Part shown: in pieces, positions 1 through 5,127 of the stretch
Numbering within the stretch: position 1 is the stretch's first letter
Layout of the letters: the number at the start of each line of letters is the position of its first letter
Source: CAVRJC01 sp964505725
Lineage (GTDB): Bacteria; Actinomycetota; Acidimicrobiia; IMCC26256; DASPTH01
Assembly: GCA_964505725.1 (NCBI GenBank)
Contig: CAZDJK010000055.1
Location: 1-5,684 of the forward strand
Direction of reading: 5' to 3'
DNA length: 5,684 nt
Position numbers and translations under genes: made by a program
The notes under the pieces: generated by a model
The model's database searches: none
Seen by the model: the letters and a program-made list of their open reading frames with translations, nothing else
What the model was told of the DNA's origin: nothing

Positions 1-633
1 GATCTCACGAGCGATCTCGTCCGCCTCTCGCATGACAAGCCCGAACAGCTCAACCAGTTCGACATCGTGAACATGGTGTACTCGATGGCTCTCGCAGGCC
101 ACGAGACGACGTGCAACACGATCGGGAGCATGGTGCTCGCGCTCATGCGGCGACGGGACCAGTGGCAGGAGTTGATCGACGACCCGTCTCGCATCGAGAA
201 CGCGGTCGAGGAGGCGCTCCGCTTCGATGGCCCCGTGCTCTACCACCGGCGCATCGCCAAGGTCGACACGGAGGTCGGTGGCGTCGCGATCCCTGCGGGC
301 TCCAAGGTGATGATGGCGTTCGCCTCCGCCGACCGCGACCCGTCCCAGTTCGGGGACGACGCCGACTCGTTCCGCATCGACCGTGAGGACGCCGAGCTCC
401 ACCTCGCGTTCGGCAAGGGCCCGCACCTGTGCCTGGGTGCCCCGCTCGCACGGATCGAAGCCCGCCTCGCGCTCGAGCTGCTCACGACCATGACTCCCGA
501 CCTGGAGCTCGTTCCCGATCAGGTGCTCGAGTACACGCCGAACGCGCTCTTCCGGGGGCTCAAGGCGCTCCTGGTGGCGCCGAGGGGCGTGGCGCGTGCA
601 ACGGAGCTCGGCGCGCTCCCGCTCGCGTCGTGA
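1..633 (+). CDS. Cytochrome P450, C-terminal part (5' end outside window)
   Basis: This is a haem-thiolate monooxygenase, of the soluble bacterial kind that inserts one oxygen atom from O2 into a hydrophobic substrate using electrons from a ferredoxin. The reading frame is open from the first base, so the N-terminal half lies upstream. 210 codons are visible, about half of a usual 400-residue P450. Counting from base 1, the I-helix oxygen-activation motif AGHETT is at residues 32-37, the K-helix ExxR (EALR) at 71-74, an F-x-x-x-R segment (FRIDR) at 124-128, and the haem-binding loop FGKGPHLCLG at 137-146. The axial Cys is residue 144 (bases 430-432), followed by the expected APLARIE helix. 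All essential elements of this half are intact. The subfamily and substrate cannot be told from this part. No classical ferredoxin follows it. The next gene, a four-cysteine protein, overlaps its stop codon, so the two are probably translated together. Confidence 0.95.
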   Translation, partial: DLTSDLVRLSHDKPEQLNQFDIVNMVYSMALAGHETTCNTIGSMVLALMRRRDQWQELIDDPSRIENAVEEALRFDGPVLYHRRIAKVDTEVGGVAIPAGSKVMMAFASADRDPSQFGDDADSFRIDREDAELHLAFGKGPHLCLGAPLARIEARLALELLTTMTPDLELVPDQVLEYTPNALFRGLKALLVAPRGVARATELGALPLAS

Positions 634-848
634 CCGAGCCCGGCGTCGACGAAGCCCGCTTCGCCGACGCGCAGCGGGTCGTGAAGGTCGCCGCGCTCCG
701 CGGCGAGCCGCTCGACGACGACCGTTGTGACAGCTGCTTCTACTACCTGGAACCCGGGTCGCCCCTCGCGTTCTGCTGGCACGAGAAGTTGCAGATCCTC
801 GTGGGGCACGAGTGGTGGTGCCACTTCTGGGAGATGAGGGAGAGTTGA
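630..848 (+). CDS. Small four-cysteine protein, HiPIP-like pattern, coupled to P450
   Basis: This is a 72-residue protein of unrecognised family. Its GTG start shares bases with the P450 stop (GTGA at 630-633). I see no Shine-Dalgarno at a useful distance, which suggests translation by reinitiation after the P450. Residues 1-30 are acidic and probably helical. The rest is rich in aromatics and holds four cysteines spaced C33-x2-C36-x12-C49-x14-C64, with C33-D-S-C36-F-Y-Y and W-W-C64-H-F-W, plus His51, His60 and His65. From family knowledge, high-potential iron-sulfur proteins and the HiPIP-like small subunits of some glycyl radical enzymes bind a [4Fe-4S] cluster with a similar C-x2-C, C, (W/Y)-C-x2-(F/Y/W) layout. 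I infer a cluster- or zinc-binding protein, possibly an electron-transfer partner or accessory factor for the P450. There is no signal peptide or membrane segment, so it should be cytoplasmic. That it is a real gene is supported by the overlap, the codon use and the ordered cysteines. Its function is not established. Confidence 0.82.
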   Translation: MTEPGVDEARFADAQRVVKVAALRGEPLDDDRCDSCFYYLEPGSPLAFCWHEKLQILVGHEWWCHFWEMRES

Positions 849-906
849 TCGACGACGCGTCGGGTGGGTGCGCCGGTTCGGCGGCTCCGTTCCGACGTTC
901 GATGCG

Positions 907-912
907 AAGGAG
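907..912 (+). promoter_or_regulatory. Ribosome binding site of SnoaL-like gene; decides the start
   Basis: AAGGAG lies 9 nt before GTG 922, 3 nt before ATG 916 and 0 nt before ATG 913. The spacing favours GTG 922. It argues against the longer reading from GTG 868, which has no Shine-Dalgarno and adds an unlike, Gly/Arg-rich leader. Confidence 0.65.
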
Positions 913-921
913 ATGATGGAC

Positions 922-1368
922 GTGGCTCGGCAGGAAGACGTGGCGGCGCGCCTGCAGCGACTGGAAGACCTCGAGGAGATCCGTCAGCTGTTCGAGGACT
1001 ACATCCACCATCTCGACCGCGGCCACTTTCCCGAGTACGCCGCGCTGTACGCGCGCGATGGTCAGATGCGGCTCGGGCCCGCTCGCGCCGACGGTCGGGA
1101 AGACATCGAGCGGGTGGCACGAGAGAGCTTCTCCTATCCCGACGGTGCTCCGAGCGACGGCCGCCTCGGCGGGTTCCACATCGTCAGCGGCCCACGCATC
1201 AAGCTCGACGGCGACACCGCGACGGGCGAGGTGATGTGGACCGTGATCGCGCGCGGCGACGACGGGAAGCCCTCGGTCACGATGGTCGGGCACCACGTCG
1301 ACGACCTCGTCCGCGAGGAGGGCCGTTGGCGGTTCCAGCGCCGGCGCGGCTTCATCGACATCCCGTGA
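922..1368 (+). CDS. SnoaL-like / NTF2-fold polyketide cyclase-type protein
   Basis: This is a 148-residue protein of the SnoaL-like NTF2 fold, a small cone-shaped alpha+beta domain used by ketosteroid isomerases, scytalone dehydratase and polyketide cyclases, and also as a ring-hydroxylating dioxygenase beta subunit. Counted from GTG 922, the sequence opens with the typical helix (LEDLEEIRQLFEDY, 14-27) and then LDRGHFPEYAALYARDG (31-47). It continues with the G-F-H-I-V segment (84-88), IKLDGDTATGEVMWTV (93-108), and ends with a VGHHVDDL strand (122-129) and W-R-F-Q-R-R-R-G (136-143). Candidate pocket residues are Tyr27, Asp32, His86 and His124/His125, which recall the Tyr/Asp/His sets of dehydratase and isomerase members. 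This assignment is inference. It lies 73 bp after the four-Cys gene and 45 bp before the VOC gene on the same strand, so probably in one operon. The reaction could be isomerisation or dehydration of a P450 product, but the fold is too versatile to say. A start at ATG 916 (150 aa) remains possible. Confidence 0.88.
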   Translation: MARQEDVAARLQRLEDLEEIRQLFEDYIHHLDRGHFPEYAALYARDGQMRLGPARADGREDIERVARESFSYPDGAPSDGRLGGFHIVSGPRIKLDGDTATGEVMWTVIARGDDGKPSVTMVGHHVDDLVREEGRWRFQRRRGFIDIP

Positions 1369-1401
1369 CCGCGTTCGTCTCGAAGCCGCCCGCGACGTGA
1401 C

Positions 1402-1407
1402 AGGAGG
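1402..1407 (+). promoter_or_regulatory. Ribosome binding site of VOC gene; decides the start
   Basis: A perfect AGGAGG lies 6 nt before ATG 1414 and only 3 nt before GTG 1411. The ATG is therefore the more likely start, giving 284 residues. Confidence 0.75.
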
Positions 1408-1413
1408 AGTGTG

Positions 1414-2268
1414 ATGTTCGAGATCCAACAGGTGTTCCACGTGAGCCACGTGGTGGACGACCTCGACACCGCGGTTGCCTGGTACGACGACGTGTTCTCG
1501 CCGCAGGTGTGGCAGCGGGTCGAGGTCGGAGGCACGCCGCTCGCGCTTCTCGTCATCGCCGACACCGTGCTCATGCCGATGGCCCCGAAGCCGGAGATCC
1601 CGTCGTCGCCCGGTCGGTTCCGTGCTCGCTTCGGGGCCCACCTGCACTCGCTCGCGCTCTACGTCGAAGAGCCGGTCGGTGTCATCGACCACCTACGTGG
1701 GATGGGCCTGCGACTCACCGGGTCGAGCGGACGCGACCTGGAGGATCCACGTGACGAGATCTGGACCCAACCGCGGGAGACTCCCGTCGTGCTCGAGCTG
1801 TTCGAACCGCGCGAGTCGATGGAGGATCCGCGCCACGGCACCGGGTGGTCGTCCGCGTTCTGGCGCGAGCAGCACCCGTTGGCGATCCAGGACGCGTGCT
1901 ACACGGTCGTCACCGATGATCTCGGCGGTGCGACCGGCTTCTTCGTGGACGCGTTGCGCGGCAAGGTCGTGCACGAGAGCGCCACGCCCTACCGCACGCA
2001 GTCGAGCTTCGTGGCGCTCGGGCATGCCGTCGTGGTCGAGGTTGCACAGCCTCTCGACGCCACGAGCACGGCCGCACGGGACCTCGACGCCCGAACCACC
2101 TTCCACGCGGTGACCTTCCGCGTCGCAGATCTCGAACGCGCGGTGGGCCATGTGACGTCGAAGGACATCAGGCTCGACCGTATCGCCGATGGTCACGTCG
2201 CGCTCGATCCCGCCGACACGCTCGGTGTGCAGTTTCGCCTGACCGATCGACCTCTCGACGCGTGGTGA
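1414..2268 (+). CDS. Two-domain VOC superfamily protein (glyoxalase / extradiol dioxygenase fold)
   Basis: This is a 284-residue vicinal oxygen chelate protein built from two tandem VOC domains, about residues 5-135 and 156-280. The N-terminal domain shows HVSHVVDDLDTAVAWY (9-24), the second-module strand H-S-L-A-L-Y-V-E (78-85) and V-V-L-E-L-F-E-P (125-132). This gives a plausible two-His-one-Glu metal triad of His9, His78 and Glu128, with spacing (69 and 50) close to that of extradiol-type members. In the C-terminal domain the matching places are Cys162, His231 (F-H-A-V-T-F-R-V) and Arg275, so it looks structural or degenerate. Known VOC reactions include lactoylglutathione lyase, epimerase and aromatic ring-cleaving dioxygenase. 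Which applies here cannot be read. No other ring-cleavage gene is seen in the window. It is the last gene of the plus-strand unit and ends 57 bp from the convergent crotonase gene. Cytoplasmic; no signal or membrane segment is visible. Confidence 0.9.
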   Translation: MFEIQQVFHVSHVVDDLDTAVAWYDDVFSPQVWQRVEVGGTPLALLVIADTVLMPMAPKPEIPSSPGRFRARFGAHLHSLALYVEEPVGVIDHLRGMGLRLTGSSGRDLEDPRDEIWTQPRETPVVLELFEPRESMEDPRHGTGWSSAFWREQHPLAIQDACYTVVTDDLGGATGFFVDALRGKVVHESATPYRTQSSFVALGHAVVVEVAQPLDATSTAARDLDARTTFHAVTFRVADLERAVGHVTSKDIRLDRIADGHVALDPADTLGVQFRLTDRPLDAW

Positions 2269-2294
2269 GTGCCGAGCGCCTGTGTGATCGGCGG

Positions 2295-2317
2295 GCGTCG
2301 CGCCGCATCGGCGACGC
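2295..2317. terminator. Hairpin between convergent genes, possible bidirectional terminator
   Basis: A 7-bp perfect inverted repeat (GCGTCGC at 2295-2301 and GCGACGC at 2311-2317) with a 9-nt loop sits in the 57-bp gap between the VOC stop (2268) and the crotonase stop (2326). No T-run follows on either strand. It would be a weak or Rho-assisted terminator at best, and GC-rich sequence throws up such stems by chance. Confidence 0.35.
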
Positions 2318-2325
2318 GGCGGCCG

Positions 2326-3138
2326 TCAGTAGCCCCTGAATTCCGAGGGGCGACGCTCCAGGAACGACGCGACGCCTTCCGTGGCGTCGTGACTGTGCGA
2401 CTGCAGCTCCTGGAACGCGGCCTCGGTGAGGAACGACCCGGCCCGGTCGTGGTCGAGGCTGGCGTTCACGAGCCGCTTGGTGAACGCGAGCGCGCTCGTG
2501 GGCATGGCCGCGAGCCTGCCCAGGAGGTCAGCGGCAGTGGCGTCGAGCGCTTCGGCGGGTACGACGCGGTTCACCAGTCCCATCTCACGCGCACCCTCGG
2601 CGGGTAGCCGGTCGGCCAGGAACATCAGCTCCTTGGCGCGTTGCATCCCCACGAGCCGTGGGAGGAGATAGGCGCCGCCGGCGTCCACCACGATCCCGCG
2701 CAAGAGGAACGGCTCGAGGAACGACGCGGCGTCGGAGGCGACGACCATGTCGCACGCGTACGCGAGGTGGGCGCCGAGTCCGGCGGCCGTGCCCTGCACG
2801 ACGGCGACCACCGGCTTCGGGCAGTCCAGCACCGCCGCGACCAGGCGTTGCGCGCCTTCCATGATGCGTCGCATCCCGTCGCCGACGAGGGGCCCTCCCT
2901 CGCGACCGCCGGTCGCGATCGATCCGACGTCGGCGCCCGAGCAGAAGTGGCGGCCGTTGGCGCGGATGGCGACGGCCCGCACGTCGGGATCCGGATCAGC
3001 CGCCGCCAGGAGGCCGATCATGACGTCGCGCATCTCGGGGAGCAGCGCGTTGGCGGCATCCGGTCGGTTCAGCGTGATCGTCGAGACGCCGCCGTTCACC
3101 TCGTGGAGGATCGTGGTGCCGAGGACGTCGTCGCTCAC
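2326..3138 (-). CDS. Enoyl-CoA hydratase/isomerase family protein, PaaG-like
   Basis: This is a 270-residue crotonase-fold enzyme acting on acyl-CoA thioesters. It starts at GTG 3138 behind a weak GGGAAG-like site about 9 nt upstream. The CoA/oxyanion-hole motifs are present: HFCSGAD (64-70) and GTAAGLGAHLAYACD (116-130). So is the C-terminal F-L-E-R-R-P-S-E-F (259-267) typical of the family. The two catalytic glutamates of classic enoyl-CoA hydratase are missing: His124 and Phe144 occupy those places. Instead Asp152 sits in V-V-D-A-G-G-A (150-156), matching the P-D-A-G-G motif whose Asp is catalytic in PaaG-type isomerases. I infer a double-bond or ring-oxepin-type isomerase, or a related activity, rather than a hydratase. 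It follows a second crotonase gene by 31 bp on the same strand, so they are probably co-transcribed. Length is normal for the family. The exact CoA substrate is unknown. Confidence 0.93.
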   Translation of the reverse strand: MSDDVLGTTILHEVNGGVSTITLNRPDAANALLPEMRDVMIGLLAAADPDPDVRAVAIRANGRHFCSGADVGSIATGGREGGPLVGDGMRRIMEGAQRLVAAVLDCPKPVVAVVQGTAAGLGAHLAYACDMVVASDAASFLEPFLLRGIVVDAGGAYLLPRLVGMQRAKELMFLADRLPAEGAREMGLVNRVVPAEALDATAADLLGRLAAMPTSALAFTKRLVNASLDHDRAGSFLTEAAFQELQSHSHDATEGVASFLERRPSEFRGY

Positions 3139-3169
3139 GGGAGCCGTCTTCCCGGTTGCGCTGCCGTGC

Positions 3170-4003
3170 TCACCGAAGCCACGACGAGTCGTACTGGGCG
3201 CTGCGCGCGGCCTTGAGCCCGGCCATGCCCTCGGCGTCGATGATCTCCCGGAACGTCCGGCCGTCGGGTGCGGTCGCGCGGCCGCTGTTGGCCAGCGTCA
3301 CTGCGTCGGCCGTGAGCCCGGCCACCCTGCCCGCGCCGTCGCCGGCGGCATCGGCGACCGCGTCGATGGCCCGCTTGTTGAGCACGACCGCTTCGCGCGG
3401 CAGTCGCGCGAGGCGCCCCGCGAGGTCCAGGGCGCGAGCAAACAGCTCGTCGTCGGGCTCGACGCTCAGCACGAGCCCGATCTCACGCGCCGTCGCCGCG
3501 GGCAGGTTCTCGCCGGTGAGCATCAGGAACTTCGTCCATTGTCGGCCCACCACGGGGACGAGGGAGGTTGCACCCACGAGCCCGATGCGTCCCTCCGGCA
3601 AGCCGAAGCTCGCCGACTCGCCGGCGATCACGAGATCGCAGCTCACGACGAGCGACAGCGCGGCGCCCAGGCAGACGCCGTGCACCGCTGCGACGGTCGG
3701 GATCGCGGCCTCGCGTATCCGGCGGTGGAAGCGTTCGGCCTCCTCCAGGAACCGCTGCTGCTCGAACGCGGTCTCCCGTCGAGCGTTGCCGGTGACGTCC
3801 CCACCCGACGAGAAGCCCTTCCCTGCGCCGCGGAGCAGCACGCAGCCGGTCTCGGGGTCGCTCTCGGCATCCGCGACTGCCCACGCGATCTGGTCGCGGG
3901 TACCGCCGGCGCGGGCAGAGATCGCGTTGAGCTTGTCGGGACGGTCGAGCCTGATGACGGCGACCCCGCCCGTCTTCTCGTAGACGATCTCGTCGAGCTC
4001 CAC
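3170..4003 (-). CDS. Enoyl-CoA hydratase/isomerase family protein
   Basis: This is a 277-residue crotonase-fold protein and the first gene of a two-crotonase unit. The N-terminal beta-strand region reads V-A-V-I-R-L-D-R-P-D-K-L-N-A (14-27). The oxyanion-hole motifs are F-S-S-G-G-D-V (64-70) and H-G-V-C-L-G-A-A-L (108-116), followed by S-C-D-L-V (121-125). The second catalytic glutamate of enoyl-CoA hydratase is kept (Glu137 in G-L-P-E-G-R-I-G, 134-141), but the first is replaced by Ser117. One retained Glu fits an isomerase or a specialised hydratase, so the plain label 'hydratase' is not safe. The C-terminus (F-R-E-I-I-D-A-E-G-M-A-G-L, 251-263) fits the trimer-forming helices of the family. 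Start GTG 4003 has no Shine-Dalgarno, but a TANNNT box lies 7 nt upstream, so it may be translated from a leaderless mRNA. It probably acts with the downstream crotonase in a beta-oxidation-like route. Confidence 0.93.
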   Translation of the reverse strand: MELDEIVYEKTGGVAVIRLDRPDKLNAISARAGGTRDQIAWAVADAESDPETGCVLLRGAGKGFSSGGDVTGNARRETAFEQQRFLEEAERFHRRIREAAIPTVAAVHGVCLGAALSLVVSCDLVIAGESASFGLPEGRIGLVGATSLVPVVGRQWTKFLMLTGENLPAATAREIGLVLSVEPDDELFARALDLAGRLARLPREAVVLNKRAIDAVADAAGDGAGRVAGLTADAVTLANSGRATAPDGRTFREIIDAEGMAGLKAARSAQYDSSWLR

Positions 4004-4010
4004 GCGGGCG

Positions 4011-4016
4011 AACCTA
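4011..4016 (-). promoter_or_regulatory. Candidate -10 box (leaderless) for the crotonase pair
   Basis: On the minus strand TAGGTT (matching TANNNT) ends exactly 7 nt before GTG 4003, which would place transcription start at or next to the start codon. No Shine-Dalgarno is present and no recognisable -35 is seen. Leaderless genes with this geometry are common in actinobacteria. An inverted repeat sits just upstream at 4022-4044. Confidence 0.5.
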
Positions 4017-4021
4017 GCGCG

Positions 4022-4044
4022 CGGCGCCCGGGTTCGGGGCGCCG
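4022..4044. repeat. 8-bp inverted repeat over the -35 region of the crotonase promoter
   Basis: CGGCGCCC (4022-4029) and GGGCGCCG (4037-4044) form a perfect 8-bp inverted repeat around a 7-nt centre. It lies in the 106-bp gap between the LLM stop (4110) and the crotonase start (4003), 5 bp upstream of the candidate -10. It could be an operator for a repressor, or a terminator of the LLM transcript. There is no T-run after it on the minus strand. The rest of the gap (4045-4109) shows nothing definite. Confidence 0.4.
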
Positions 4045-4109
4045 ACGTCTCCGCGCGGTCGAACCCGGTCGGCTATCGCGCGGGCTGCGTGCTGTCGACG
4101 GCCTGACGT

Positions 4110-5018
4110 TCAGCCGTCGTCGGTCGCGATCACAGTCTCGCCGAACTGAGCGACGTCGCGTTCGAGATCGTCGAGGCTGCGCGCCGAGGCCACGATCGTC
4201 ATCCAGGTCACGCCGCAATCCGCGTACTGATGGAGGTTCGCGGCGATCGACGCGGTTGCCTCGCCCCAGTCCTTCAGGTGACGCTCGAACGGCGCAAAGC
4301 AGATCTCGAGCGGGTCGCCACCCGATTCCGCTCGCATCGTGTTGACGCGGGCGATGCGATCGGAGAGGTCGCCGAACGTCGCCAACGGGGGCGTGAGGCT
4401 CACCGCCGCCTCCTCCTCCGTCACCGACATCGGCAACCATCCATCTCCGAGGGAGGCCGCGCGGCGCATGGCGCGCGTGCCGTTGCCACCGATCCACACC
4501 GGGATCGGCTGCTGCAGCGGCGACGGGTACATCGTGTGCCCGTGCGCGGGGAAGAGCCCGTCACGCTCGACCGTCTCGCCCGTCCAGGCCGCACGCATCG
4601 CGGCGATCGCATCGTCGAGTCGTTCGCCCCGCCCCCGGTACTGCGCGCCGAGGGTCGCGAATTCCACCTCGAGGTATCCCGCCGCGAGCCCCGCGATGAC
4701 CCGGCCGCCGGAGAAGCGGTCGATGGTGGCGAATGCCTGCGCGGCGACGTACGGGCTGCGGTATCCCGAGACCAGGACGTTCGTGATGAGACGGATCCGC
4801 TCCGTGCGCTCGGCCACGGCGGCGAGCGAGACGAAGGGATCCAGCGAGATGTGGCCGTACTTCAGCCATGTGTTCTCCGGAAACGGATGGTCGTACACCG
4901 AGACCGCGTCGAATCCCGCCTGCTCGGCGAAGACCCCGAAGTCGCTGAAGCGGCCCTCGCCCAACCATTGCTCGAGGTACTTGCCGGCCCGGTTCGGGAA
5001 CTGCAGGTTGTAGCGCAC
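4110..5018 (-). CDS. LLM class flavin-dependent oxidoreductase (probably F420-type)
   Basis: This is a 302-residue luciferase-like monooxygenase-fold (TIM barrel) protein that uses a reduced or oxidised flavin or F420 cofactor. Visible hallmarks are V-Y-D-H-P-F-P (41-47), DPFVSLAAVAERTERIRL (60-77), then T-N-V-L-V-S-G-Y-R-S-P (79-89), the family signature I-D-R-F-S-G-G-R-V-I-A-G (99-110) with G-Y-L-E-V-E-F-A-T-L-G (114-124), P-V-W-I-G-G-N-G (173-180), and the R-R-A-A-S-L-G-D-G-W-L-P segment (185-196). These match the F420-associated actinobacterial branch better than the long-chain alkanal luciferases, but flavin versus F420 cannot be proved here. Start GTG 5018 lacks a Shine-Dalgarno and has a TANNNT box 7 nt upstream. 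It is divergent from the thiolase-like gene across 109 bp and lies upstream of the crotonases on the same strand, so the three may serve one pathway. Cytoplasmic. The substrate is unknown. Confidence 0.93.
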   Translation of the reverse strand: MRYNLQFPNRAGKYLEQWLGEGRFSDFGVFAEQAGFDAVSVYDHPFPENTWLKYGHISLDPFVSLAAVAERTERIRLITNVLVSGYRSPYVAAQAFATIDRFSGGRVIAGLAAGYLEVEFATLGAQYRGRGERLDDAIAAMRAAWTGETVERDGLFPAHGHTMYPSPLQQPIPVWIGGNGTRAMRRAASLGDGWLPMSVTEEEAAVSLTPPLATFGDLSDRIARVNTMRAESGGDPLEICFAPFERHLKDWGEATASIAANLHQYADCGVTWMTIVASARSLDDLERDVAQFGETVIATDDG

Positions 5019-5019
5019 G

Positions 5020-5045
5020 GCCGAGATGGTACCGAGGGGCTCGGC
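5020..5045. repeat. Inverted repeat bracketing the LLM promoter
   Basis: GCCGAG (5020-5025) and CTCGGC (5040-5045) are perfect inverted arms 14 nt apart. A further CCGAG at 5032-5036 pairs with 5040-5044 across a 3-nt loop. The arms enclose the -10 candidate, as a repressor operator might. The arms are short, so chance is possible. Confidence 0.3.
5026..5031 (-). promoter_or_regulatory. Candidate -10 box (leaderless) for the LLM oxidoreductase
   Basis: Read on the minus strand, TACCAT (TANNNT) ends exactly 7 nt before GTG 5018, the same geometry as the box before the crotonase pair. No Shine-Dalgarno precedes the start. A 6-bp inverted repeat, GCCGAG (5020-5025) and CTCGGC (5040-5045), brackets the box. 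Confidence 0.5.
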
Positions 5046-5072
5046 GTCGCGCGCCGCCGTCGACCGCCGCAG

Positions 5073-5095
5073 CGCGAGCGGCGACCATGCTCGCG
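5073..5095. repeat. 7-bp inverted repeat upstream of the thiolase-like gene
   Basis: CGCGAGC (5073-5079) and GCTCGCG (5089-5095) are perfect inverted arms around 9 nt. They lie in the 109-bp divergent intergenic region, 8 bp upstream of the TAGCCT -10 candidate. It is a possible operator. It could equally be a chance stem in GC-rich DNA. Confidence 0.3.
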
Positions 5096-5103
5096 GCCCG
5101 CGC

Positions 5104-5109
5104 TAGCCT
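5104..5109 (+). promoter_or_regulatory. Candidate -10 box of the thiolase-like gene
   Basis: TAGCCT fits TANNNT. Transcription would start near 5116, leaving only a short leader that begins about at the Shine-Dalgarno. The hexamer 17 bp upstream (GCGACC, 5081-5086) is a poor -35. Weak evidence. Confidence 0.3.
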
Positions 5110-5115
5110 CCGGCG

Positions 5116-5121
5116 AGGAGG
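5116..5121 (+). promoter_or_regulatory. Ribosome binding site of the thiolase-like gene
   Basis: A perfect AGGAGG lies 6 nt before GTG 5128. It fixes this start, which begins a continuous thiolase-like reading frame to the window end. Confidence 0.75.
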
Positions 5122-5127
5122 TCGTCG

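Noticed and set aside
429..633. N-terminal extension of the four-Cys protein into the P450 gene, or a P450 fusion by frameshift
   Set aside because: The in-frame upstream stretch is Arg/Ala-rich shadow sequence, the P450 ends normally after its usual C-terminal strands, and no slippery sequence is seen. The GTG at 630 is the natural coupled start.
853..862. 10-bp perfect palindrome CGACGCGTCG between the four-Cys and SnoaL-like genes
   Set aside because: Palindromes of this length are expected several times by chance in GC-rich sequence of this size, and no promoter element lies with it.
868..921. Longer N-terminus of the SnoaL-like protein from GTG 868
   Set aside because: There is no ribosome binding site before 868, and the extra residues do not resemble the family. 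AAGGAG at 907-912 supports GTG 922 or ATG 916.
2747..4345. 532-codon open frame on the plus strand across both crotonase genes
   Set aside because: It is antisense to two clear crotonases, is Arg/Pro/Ser-rich with no domain pattern, and is explained by the lack of stop codons in high-GC DNA.
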